Of a DNA stretch of 21,483 bases, positions 9,063 through 15,017 are shown piece after piece. Below the pieces are notes generated by a model. It was not told the origin of the DNA and did not search any database. It saw only the letters and a program-made list of their open reading frames with translations. Both the position numbers and the translations under genes were made by a program. How positions within the stretch are numbered: the first letter of the stretch is position 1; every line of letters starts with the position of its first letter. Source of the DNA: a virus; IMG/VR virus record IMGVR_UViG_3300025892_003037, positions 1 to 21,483 of that record, one strand, 5' to 3'.

Positions 9063-9704
9063 ATGAAGCTCATTGCTGAACATATTCAAAATGTTGAATA
9101 TATAATTGAACAAAAATCTGGAAGTATGAAGATCAAAGGTATTTTCATGCAGGCAGAACAAAAGAATAGAAATGGTCGTGTTTATCCATTTCCTATTCTT
9201 GAAAAAGAAGTGAAAAGGTATAATGAGGAATTCATCAAAGAGGGTCGTGCATTTGGGGAACTTGGACATCCAGAAGGTCCAACAGTAAATTTGGACAGAG
9301 TTTCACATATGATTACACGACTAGAACCGAATGGAAAAAACTTCATTGGAGAAGCGAAATTATTGTCTACTCCAATGGGGGAAATAGCGAAGGCACTTAT
9401 TCGAGACGGTGGAAAGCTAGGTGTTTCTTCCAGAGGAATGGGTTCTTTGGAATCTAAAAATGGTGTCAACTATGTAAAGGATGATTTTTACCTTGCAACA
9501 GCTGCAGACATTGTTGCTGATCCTTCTGCTCCTCAAGCGTTTGTTGAAGGAATTATGGAAGGACGTGAGTGGGTCTGGAACAATGGTATTCTAAAAGAAG
9601 TTGCAATAAGTCAAATCAAAACGGATGTTGAAAAAGGTGCAAGAGCAAAAAATTCAAATTATCAAGCACTTGCATTCGCTAAATTCTTCAAATCTCTGAT
9701 TTGA
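9063..9704 (+). CDS. gp21: Prohead core maturation protease, gp21-like
   Basis: 213 residues against 212 in T4 gp21. It is a serine protease of the herpesvirus-assemblin-like clan that digests the scaffold and trims capsid proteins during head maturation. Visible family blocks are NRNGRVYPFPILEKEV near the N-terminus, GELGHPEGP with the likely catalytic His69, KLGVSSRGMG with the nucleophile Ser at 122/123, and DIVADPSAPQAFVEG (149-163) with acidic residues close to the active site. The start is preceded by AAAGGA at 9051-9056. It is followed directly by its substrate genes gp22 and gp23. Which of the two serines is the nucleophile is not certain from the sequence alone. Confidence 0.95.
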   Translation: MKLIAEHIQNVEYIIEQKSGSMKIKGIFMQAEQKNRNGRVYPFPILEKEVKRYNEEFIKEGRAFGELGHPEGPTVNLDRVSHMITRLEPNGKNFIGEAKLLSTPMGEIAKALIRDGGKLGVSSRGMGSLESKNGVNYVKDDFYLATAADIVADPSAPQAFVEGIMEGREWVWNNGILKEVAISQIKTDVEKGARAKNSNYQALAFAKFFKSLI

Positions 9705-9710
9705 TAAATA
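9703..9710 (+). promoter_or_regulatory. Near-consensus late promoter GATAAATA before gp22
   Basis: GATAAATA overlaps the gp21 stop codon and matches TATAAATA in 7 of 8 bases. The gp22 start is 36 bp downstream behind AAGGAG at 9733-9738, a spacing like the other late leaders in this window. Confidence 0.55.
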
Positions 9711-9746
9711 AATAATATAATTAGAACATTTCAAGGAGTATTTCAA

Positions 9747-11141
9747 ATGTCAGAATTAGACAAGACAATTGAACAACTTGAAGCAGAAATTTTGGAAGAA
9801 ATGGCAAGTGCTAATGAACCAAAAAAGTCTGCTACAAGTCCAGATAAGATGCAATCTGTTCCTGGAGAATCAGATGATCTAGGAGAGAAGCCAGAAGACG
9901 GAAATAAATCCGTAAAGAAAGCTGCTCCTCCTAAAACAAAAACAATTTCAGCTTCTACTGAATTTAATGATAAAGATTTAGAAGAGTTGGAAGAAAAGAA
10001 AAAAATGTCCATGAAAGAAATGGAAGATGATGAAGAAGATGATGATGAAGAAGAAATGGACGAAATGAAAATGATGAAGGCTGGAAAAAAACATGATATG
10101 AAAAAAGAAGAAGATGATGAAGAAGAAGATGATGAGGACATGGAAGAAATGTATCATTCATCTAAAAAAATGAAAAAAGAAGAAGAAGATGAAGAAGAAG
10201 ATGATGAAGAAGTAAATGAAGTAGCTATTCAAATGGGTATGAATGAAAAGAAGCCTGTTGTTGCTGTCGGTGTAAAAGGAATGGATAGTAAGGCATTCAA
10301 AAAGAAATTTAAAAACTATGCTGCTTATGAGAAATGGGCTGATTCAGATGCAGCTGATGATTTCGAAATCAGAAAGGTTATGAACGAAATGGATGAAACA
10401 TTAGAAGATCGACTTTCACAGATTGATGTTTCTGAAGATGTCAGTGCATTAACAGAAGGACATGATCTAACTGAAGAATTTAAAGAAAAGGCTTCCGTAA
10501 TCTTTGAAGCAGCAGTCAAGTCAAAACTGCGTGAAGAAATTCAAAGACTTGAAGAAGAAAAACAAGCAGAAATCGAAGAATATGTTGATGGTTATAAAGA
10601 TGAATTAGTTGAAAAGGTTGACAAATATCTAAATTATGTTGTAGAACAATGGACGAACGACAACCAATTGGCGGTTGAGCGTGGATTGAAGGGTGAAATT
10701 GCTGAAGACTTTATTGCTGGTTTGAGAACACTATTCGAAGAGCATTATATTGATGTTCCAAATGAGAAGTATGACGTTCTAGAATCACAAGCTCAGCAAA
10801 TTGAAGATTTGGAAAATAAACTCAACGAGCAGATTCAAAACAGTGTTGATTTGAAGAATGAAGTTTCAAAATACATTAGAGAATCAATTTTTGTTGAAGT
10901 TTCTGAAGATTTGAGTGATACAGAGAAAGAAAAGTTTGAGTCATTGGTAACTGAAACAGAGTATATTGATGAAGAATCTTTTAGATTCAAATTAACTGCT
11001 TTGAAAGAAAGTTACTTTCCAAAGACAAAAACTATTTCTGAATCTGTTGATACACAAGACACTTCAGTTGAAAATGTAGAAGTAAGTGGTACAATGGCAA
11101 AATATTTGCAAGCAATTACTACCACAAAAAACAAGTTTTAA
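9747..11141 (+). CDS. gp22: Prohead core scaffolding protein, gp22-like, with a large acidic insertion
   Basis: 464 residues, far longer than T4 gp22 (269). It builds the inner core on which the prohead assembles and is later degraded by gp21. The recognisable gp22 part is about residues 232-464: LTEEFKEKASVIFEAAVKS, a long heptad-like charged helix (REEIQRLEEEKQAEIEEYV), LRTLFEEHYIDVPNEKYD, coiled coil at about 340-380, and SFRFKLTALKESYF. Residues 91-157 are three nearly pure Glu/Asp blocks (91-107, 119-135, 143-157) separated by Lys/Met-rich linkers. A segment KAFKKKFKNYAAYEKWADS at 182-200 joins this to the core. Several (L/V)-x-E sites suit gp21 cleavage. At DNA level the acidic blocks are GAA/GAT repeats, so slippage could change their length. 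Confidence 0.92.
   Translation: MSELDKTIEQLEAEILEEMASANEPKKSATSPDKMQSVPGESDDLGEKPEDGNKSVKKAAPPKTKTISASTEFNDKDLEELEEKKKMSMKEMEDDEEDDDEEEMDEMKMMKAGKKHDMKKEEDDEEEDDEDMEEMYHSSKKMKKEEEDEEEDDEEVNEVAIQMGMNEKKPVVAVGVKGMDSKAFKKKFKNYAAYEKWADSDAADDFEIRKVMNEMDETLEDRLSQIDVSEDVSALTEGHDLTEEFKEKASVIFEAAVKSKLREEIQRLEEEKQAEIEEYVDGYKDELVEKVDKYLNYVVEQWTNDNQLAVERGLKGEIAEDFIAGLRTLFEEHYIDVPNEKYDVLESQAQQIEDLENKLNEQIQNSVDLKNEVSKYIRESIFVEVSEDLSDTEKEKFESLVTETEYIDEESFRFKLTALKESYFPKTKTISESVDTQDTSVENVEVSGTMAKYLQAITTTKNKF
10010..10213 (+). repeat. GAA/GAT-rich purine repeat encoding acidic blocks in gp22
   Basis: Almost uninterrupted GAA and GAT codons, broken by AAA and ATG linkers, make three imperfect units on the + strand. 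The tract is strongly purine-biased. It stays in frame and encodes Glu/Asp runs in the scaffold protein, so it is coding low complexity and not a non-coding satellite. Confidence 0.8.
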
Positions 11142-11147
11142 TAAATA
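11140..11147 (+). promoter_or_regulatory. Near-consensus late promoter AATAAATA before gp23
   Basis: AATAAATA overlaps the gp22 stop (TAA at 11139-11141) and differs from TATAAATA at one base. The capsid gene starts 31 bp later, behind AGGAG at 11164-11168. The major capsid gene of T4 also has a strong late promoter directly upstream. Confidence 0.6.
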
Positions 11148-11178
11148 TTTTTAAATAATTTTTAGGAGTTTAAATACA

Positions 11179-12459
11179 ATGTTCAAATCAGAACACCTTC
11201 AAGAAAAATGGTCACCTGTCTTGAATCATCAAGACTTGTCACCTATTACTGACAAACACCGAAGAGCAGTTACTTCTGTAATTTTGGAAAACCAAGAGCG
11301 TGCATTGAATGAAGATGCAAGATTCTTGGCTGAAGCAGTACCCACCAACTCAACTGGTGCTGACGTTGCTAATTGGGATCCAATTTTGATCTCTTTGGTT
11401 CGACGTGCTATGCCTAATTTAATTGCTTATGACGTTGCTGGTGTGCAACCAATGACTGGTCCAACTGGATTGGTATTTGCAATGAGAAGCAGATATGATT
11501 CTCAAGCAGGAGCAGAAGCATTTTATAATGAAGCTGACACTTCTCATTCAGGAACAGGCACTCATTTTGGAACAAATCCAGCTGTATTGAATGATTCTTC
11601 AATGAATACATATCTTTCTGGTACTGGAATGACAACTGCTACTGCAGAAGACTTGGGTGCAGGCACAGCATTTGCCGAGATGGCATTCTCAATTGAGAAA
11701 TTCAGTGTTGAAGCTAAATCACGTGCTTTGAGAGCTGAATACTCAATGGAATTGGCACAAGACTTGAAAGCTATTCATGGTCTTGATGCTGAAACTGAAT
11801 TGGCCAATATTCTTTCTTCTGAGATTTTGACCGAAATCAACCGTGAAGTAGTAAGAACCATTTACACAGTTGCTGAAGCAGGAGCACAAACTGATACCGC
11901 TAATCCAGGATTTTTTGATCTAGATGTAGATTCAAATGGTCGATGGAGTGTAGAAAAGTTCAAAGGATTGATGTTCCAAATCGAGCGTGATGCAAACGTA
12001 ATTGCTCAGAAGACTCGACGTGGGCGTGGTAACGTAATTATCTGTTCTTCAGATGTTGCTAGTGCCTTGAATCAAGCAGGTAAATTGGATTACACACCTG
12101 CATTGAGCAACAACTTGGGTGACGATGATACAGGAAATACTTTTGCTGGTGTATTGAATGGTCGATACCGAGTATACATTGATCCATATGCAGCAAATCA
12201 AGCAGCAAAGCAATTCTATGTAATCGGATACAAAGGATCTTCTTTTGCTGATGCTGGCGTATTCTATTGCCCATACGTTCCATTGCAAATGGTACGTGCT
12301 GTTGACAGCAACACTTTCCAACCAAAAATTGGATTTAAGACTCGCTACGGCATGACTTCAAATCCATTTGCTGGTGGTGCTACTGCTCCAGGAACAGGTT
12401 CATTGGCTGCTAATAGCAATGTATATTACAGAAGAGTTCAAGTTCTTAACTTGATGTAA
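11179..12459 (+). CDS. gp23: Major capsid protein precursor, gp23-like
   Basis: 426 residues, shorter than T4 gp23 (521) but similar to marine T4-like capsid proteins. It has the HK97-type major capsid fold. Diagnostic blocks are NWDPILISLVRRAMPNLIAYD, GVQPMTGPTGLVFAMRSRY, FSIEKFSVEAKSRALRAEYS, LAQDLKAIHGLDAE, TRRGRGNVIICSSDVASAL and YCPYVPLQMVRAVD. The N-terminal ~52 residues are a removable propeptide: LAE at 50-52 followed by AVPTN fits the gp21 cleavage rule of a hydrophobic residue, any residue, then Glu. The mature protein would have about 374 residues. The gene ends 11 bp before a terminator-like hairpin. Confidence 0.97.
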   Translation: MFKSEHLQEKWSPVLNHQDLSPITDKHRRAVTSVILENQERALNEDARFLAEAVPTNSTGADVANWDPILISLVRRAMPNLIAYDVAGVQPMTGPTGLVFAMRSRYDSQAGAEAFYNEADTSHSGTGTHFGTNPAVLNDSSMNTYLSGTGMTTATAEDLGAGTAFAEMAFSIEKFSVEAKSRALRAEYSMELAQDLKAIHGLDAETELANILSSEILTEINREVVRTIYTVAEAGAQTDTANPGFFDLDVDSNGRWSVEKFKGLMFQIERDANVIAQKTRRGRGNVIICSSDVASALNQAGKLDYTPALSNNLGDDDTGNTFAGVLNGRYRVYIDPYAANQAAKQFYVIGYKGSSFADAGVFYCPYVPLQMVRAVDSNTFQPKIGFKTRYGMTSNPFAGGATAPGTGSLAANSNVYYRRVQVLNLM

Positions 12460-12467
12460 TAAAAACA

Positions 12468-12475
12468 TATAAATA
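12468..12475 (+). promoter_or_regulatory. Exact late promoter TATAAATA inside the gp23-downstream hairpin
   Basis: The box overlaps the first five bases of the hairpin's left arm. A late transcript should begin a few bases downstream, near 12481, keeping only the last few bases of the arm. That RNA could not form the full hairpin, leaving the ribosome binding site of the 12509 gene free. Confidence 0.7.
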
Positions 12476-12508
12476 CTCCTAGAAAAACTATTTCTAGGAG
12501 TATTTTTT
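12471..12508 (+). terminator. 15-bp hairpin with U tract: gp23 terminator that also masks the next RBS
   Basis: AAATACTCCTAGAAA (12471-12485) and TTTCTAGGAGTATTT (12491-12505) are perfect reverse complements with a 5-nt loop, followed by more T residues up to 12508. This has the form of an intrinsic terminator after the major capsid gene. The right arm contains AGGAG at 12496-12500, which is the Shine-Dalgarno of the gene starting at 12509. RNA reading through from gp23 should therefore hide that site. Confidence 0.8.
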
Positions 12509-13045
12509 ATGGCTGTTGATTTACGATCTAATAAAAGATCAATCACGAATGTAGATTACATTCACAATTCACAATTTCGGTTTGTTATAACAAAACTTCC
12601 CACTGTTGAATATTTTGTAATATCCGTCAATCTTCCGCAAATATCTTTATCTGGTGAAGCAGAAATTAATACTCCATTTAAACAAATTTCATTTGGTGGC
12701 GATACAGTAGTATATGAAGATTTAAATGTAGAATTTCTTGTTGATGAAGATCTTAAAAATTGGTTGGAAATAAATGATTGGATTAAAGGTATAGGATTTC
12801 CAAGAACAAGAGAGCAATTTTCAACTGAGCTCGACAATTCTGTTCAACTACCGAATTCAATATATTCTGATGCTGCTTTAATTCTTTTAACAAATAAAAA
12901 TAATCCAAATTTACAAGTAACTTTCGAAAATATATTTCCTACACAATTATCTGGGTTGCAATTTACAACTCAAGGGACTGATACAGAAGTTTTAAGGGCA
13001 ACAGCAACTTTTAAATTTACAAATACAATTTTTGATAGATTATAA
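12509..13045 (+). CDS. Tail tube-fold protein after gp23 (possible gp3-type tail completion protein)
   Basis: 178 residues. The pattern follows that of the gp19 tube protein in this window: NSQFRFVITKLP aligns with PNQFEVTLTWP, VNLPQISLSGEAEI with ASLPGQTIGEVAV, then a GD motif, a VDEDLKNWLEINDWIKGI stretch that matches DETFAIRNAIEQWMNKI, and a C-terminal beta strand ATATFKFTNTIFD like VTWRYTDF. So it probably adopts the tube fold shared by gp19 and gp54. In marine T4-like phages the slot between gp23 and uvsY often holds the tail completion protein gp3; a gp3 role fits the length (T4 gp3 is 176 aa) but is not proven by sequence. Translation depends on AGGAG in the right arm of the upstream hairpin, which suggests late-only expression. 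Confidence 0.65.
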   Translation: MAVDLRSNKRSITNVDYIHNSQFRFVITKLPTVEYFVISVNLPQISLSGEAEINTPFKQISFGGDTVVYEDLNVEFLVDEDLKNWLEINDWIKGIGFPRTREQFSTELDNSVQLPNSIYSDAALILLTNKNNPNLQVTFENIFPTQLSGLQFTTQGTDTEVLRATATFKFTNTIFDRL

Positions 13046-13048
13046 ATA
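13041..13048 (+). promoter_or_regulatory. Exact late promoter TATAAATA upstream of uvsY
   Basis: TATAAATA overlaps the stop of the preceding gene (TAA at 13043-13045) and lies 27 bp before the uvsY start. It would allow late transcription of uvsY and the membrane module behind it. Two overlapping TATAAT hexamers follow at 13052-13064 but have no convincing -35. Confidence 0.6.
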
Positions 13049-13075
13049 TTGTATAATATATAATGTGAGATTGTA

Positions 13076-13486
13076 ATGACATATGAAGAACTGCAAGCAA
13101 TTGCCGAAAATGATATGAAACTTGAAAAAGATAATTTAGATATTGAGTCTCTCAAAATCCCAGAGCTTCAACACAAATACCTAAAATTTTTCTCTTCCTA
13201 CAACCTTCTTGCTAAAAAAGCAGATTCTAATTATAAAATTCTTTATAGAAAGAAATGGGAATTTTATTCCGGAAAAGATGAAACTCCATTTCCTTTAAAG
13301 ATTTTAAAACAAGATATATCAATATATCTTGACTCCGATGAAGAATTGATTGAAGCCAAAAATAAATTAGAATATTATAGAGATATTTTGTCTTTTTTAG
13401 AAGGTGTTTTAAAATCTCTAAATAATAGAGGATTTCAAATAAAAAATGCAATAGATTGGAAAAAATTTACTGAAGGATTAAATTAA
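13076..13486 (+). CDS. uvsY: Recombination mediator protein UvsY
   Basis: 136 residues; T4 UvsY has 137. UvsY loads the UvsX recombinase onto gp32-coated single-stranded DNA in recombination-dependent replication and repair. The sequence has the family layout: an acidic helical N-terminus (MTYEELQAIAENDMKLE), a KIPELQHKYLKFFSSYN segment, a central basic stretch ILYRKKWEFYSGK likely to contact DNA, and a C-terminal helix DILSFLEGVLKSLNNRGFQIKNAIDWKKF. The start has only a weak GAGA-type ribosome site. It is followed after 1 bp by an unrelated membrane-protein trio that separates it from uvsW. Confidence 0.9.
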   Translation: MTYEELQAIAENDMKLEKDNLDIESLKIPELQHKYLKFFSSYNLLAKKADSNYKILYRKKWEFYSGKDETPFPLKILKQDISIYLDSDEELIEAKNKLEYYRDILSFLEGVLKSLNNRGFQIKNAIDWKKFTEGLN

Positions 13487-13487
13487 T

Positions 13488-13925
13488 ATGTCTACATTTT
13501 TAAAATGGTGGTTGTTATTCATTCTTGTTATTATAGCATATTCAGTTAGTTGGTACTTTTCGTTCATCAATTTTTTGTATCAGAACGATTTTACAAAATT
13601 GAGTTTTGTGATACTTGCTATTTTCGCATTTACCACATTAGGAATAGGTTACAAGTATTACAAAGAAAATTATGATTTTGAATTGGAATGGTTTATATCC
13701 GAAACAGTCATTAGTCTTGGTATGATCGGTACTGTTGTTGGATTTATTTTTATGCTTTATTCTGCATTTTCAGAATTAAACGTAAGTGATACAATAAAAC
13801 TTCAACAAAGTATGATGTTAATGGCACAAGGTATGGGAACTGCACTACTAACCACATTGATAGGTCTTATTTCCAGTGTTTTAATAAAATGTCAATTAAT
13901 CATAGCAAAAGATGAAATCATATAA
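13488..13925 (+). CDS. MotA/TolQ/ExbB-like proton-channel protein, compact
   Basis: 145 residues, four predicted TM segments at about 8-28, 37-57, 70-93 and 113-138. The last two carry the MotA/TolQ/ExbB signature: SLGMIGTVVGFIFML in TM3, then a short polar loop and QGMGTALLTTLIGLISSV in TM4, with small and threonine residues where the ExbB channel lining lies. Family members form pentameric inner-membrane channels that use the proton gradient to drive a partner. The partner is the next gene, overlapping by 14 bp, with the ExbD/MotB layout. This protein lacks the long cytoplasmic regions of MotA or ZorA, so it is a minimal core. AAGGA at 13473-13477 precedes the start. No gene of this kind belongs to the T4 set; its function in a phage is unknown. 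Confidence 0.75.
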   Translation: MSTFLKWWLLFILVIIAYSVSWYFSFINFLYQNDFTKLSFVILAIFAFTTLGIGYKYYKENYDFELEWFISETVISLGMIGTVVGFIFMLYSAFSELNVSDTIKLQQSMMLMAQGMGTALLTTLIGLISSVLIKCQLIIAKDEII

Positions 13926-14541
13926 TAGTAATCTAGCATTCATAGATTTACTCTTTAATTTAATTCTTGGTTTTGTTTTTCTTTTTATTGTAAGTTTTAT
14001 TCTTATTAATGAACCTACAAAAAAAGAAGGTATAGAACAAAAAGCGGAATTTATGATTATTATGAATTGGGATTCAGACCATAACAAAGATATAGATTTA
14101 TGGATGGAAGGTCCAACAGGAAAGGTTGGATTTACATCATTAGAACAAGGAAATATGTTTCTTGATCGTGATGATCTTGGACATAGAAACGATTCTTATT
14201 TTGAAAACAATGTAAAAAAGATTGTGCACATAAATCGTGAAGTCATAAACATTCGTGGCATTGTTCCAGGTGAATATATTATAAATGCATTTTATTATAA
14301 TAACTTAGATCGCGATTTAATTACACATGTAAGTATTGAAGTTGTTAAACTAAATCCTTATACCCAAGTGTATCAAGGAACAAAAATATTTAAGCATAAA
14401 GGGCAAGAGGAAACATTTGTTAGATTTACAATGAAAAAAGACGGCACAGTGGAAAACATAAATCAATTAAAACGTGATATAGTTAAAGCAATGAGATTAA
14501 ATTCTTCAACATATCCAGAATCACTAAATACATCACCATGA
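13912..14541 (+). CDS. ExbD/TolR/MotB-like protein with C-terminal beta-sandwich-like domain
   Basis: 209 residues. One N-terminal TM helix at about 9-32 contains Asp12 (LAFIDLLFNLILGFVF), in the place of the single proton-carrying aspartate of ExbD, TolR and MotB. Residues 45-175 form a soluble, probably periplasmic, beta-rich domain: MNWDSDHNKDIDLWMEGPTG, LDRDDLGHRND, then IRGIVPGEYIINAFYYN and a segment ending TFVRFTM. The W-(D/S)...DIDLW..GP.G plus LDRDDLG pattern resembles DUF2135/YfaP-type domains, and I judge it homologous to bacterial proteins encoded beside small ExbB-like genes; that is from memory and should be searched. It has no peptidoglycan-binding OmpA-like domain as MotB has. 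It overlaps its channel partner by 14 bp and the next gene by 4 bp, so the trio is likely co-translated. Confidence 0.7.
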   Translation: MKSYNSNLAFIDLLFNLILGFVFLFIVSFILINEPTKKEGIEQKAEFMIIMNWDSDHNKDIDLWMEGPTGKVGFTSLEQGNMFLDRDDLGHRNDSYFENNVKKIVHINREVINIRGIVPGEYIINAFYYNNLDRDLITHVSIEVVKLNPYTQVYQGTKIFKHKGQEETFVRFTMKKDGTVENINQLKRDIVKAMRLNSSTYPESLNTSP

Positions 14542-15017
14542 CTTATATAATTATAGCAGGAATTATTCTTCTTAGTATTTTTCTCTATTTGTTAATAGAA
14601 CTTAAAAAAAGCATACATTTAATCTATGTAATTCCTCTTTCATTGTTTTTTGTAACAGGTTCATACTTTTATCTTGACAAATTATTCGGATATCCTGTTT
14701 CAAAAACTGATGAATCAAAATTTAAACTGTTAGCATTCGATGTTCAAGAAGATCAAGATAAAATATATTTTTGGATTCTTCAAGAAAATGAAGAAAAACC
14801 AAAGGCAATTTTTGTTCCTTATAGTCCGGATATGCATAAAAAACTTGAAAACATATCTGATCAGATGAATGAAGGTGCAGAATTTGAAGGTGAATTCCAA
14901 GATGGGGAAGATCAAAGTGATGAAAAGAAAAAGGAAAGAAATAACAATATTGATTCTAATTTAATATTTCATGAATTAGATGTGCCACACTATCTGCCAG
15001 ACAAAGATGGAAATTAA
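14538..15017 (+). CDS. Two-TM membrane protein, third member of the ExbB/ExbD-like module
   Basis: 159 residues, starting within ATGA shared with the previous stop. Two hydrophobic helices at about 2-21 and 27-47 are separated by a short basic turn (ELKKS), followed by a soluble region of about 110 residues. That region contains KFKLLAFDVQEDQDKIYFWILQ and KAIFVPYSPDMHKKLENISDQM, then a Glu/Asp/Lys-rich low-complexity linker (113-140). I do not recognise a named family. The IYFW...PYS...HKKLE pattern and the strict coupling to the channel pair suggest an accessory subunit. Its stop lies 11 bp inside uvsW. Confidence 0.6.
   Translation: MTYIIIAGIILLSIFLYLLIELKKSIHLIYVIPLSLFFVTGSYFYLDKLFGYPVSKTDESKFKLLAFDVQEDQDKIYFWILQENEEKPKAIFVPYSPDMHKKLENISDQMNEGAEFEGEFQDGEDQSDEKKKERNNNIDSNLIFHELDVPHYLPDKDGN

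Noticed and set aside
9743-10141. Serine-rich reading frame on the minus strand opposite gp22
   Set aside because: It is the complement of the GAA/GAT repeat (TCA/TTC codons) and has no ribosome site; all other genes are on the + strand.
13052-13064. Two overlapping TATAAT hexamers before uvsY as sigma-70 promoters
   Set aside because: No -35 element is found at a suitable distance; TTGATA at 13032 is 14 or 21 bp away.
14980-15006. Upstream ATG at 14980 as the uvsW start
   Set aside because: It adds nine residues that do not match UvsW; the ATG at 15007 gives an N-terminus that aligns with the T4 protein.
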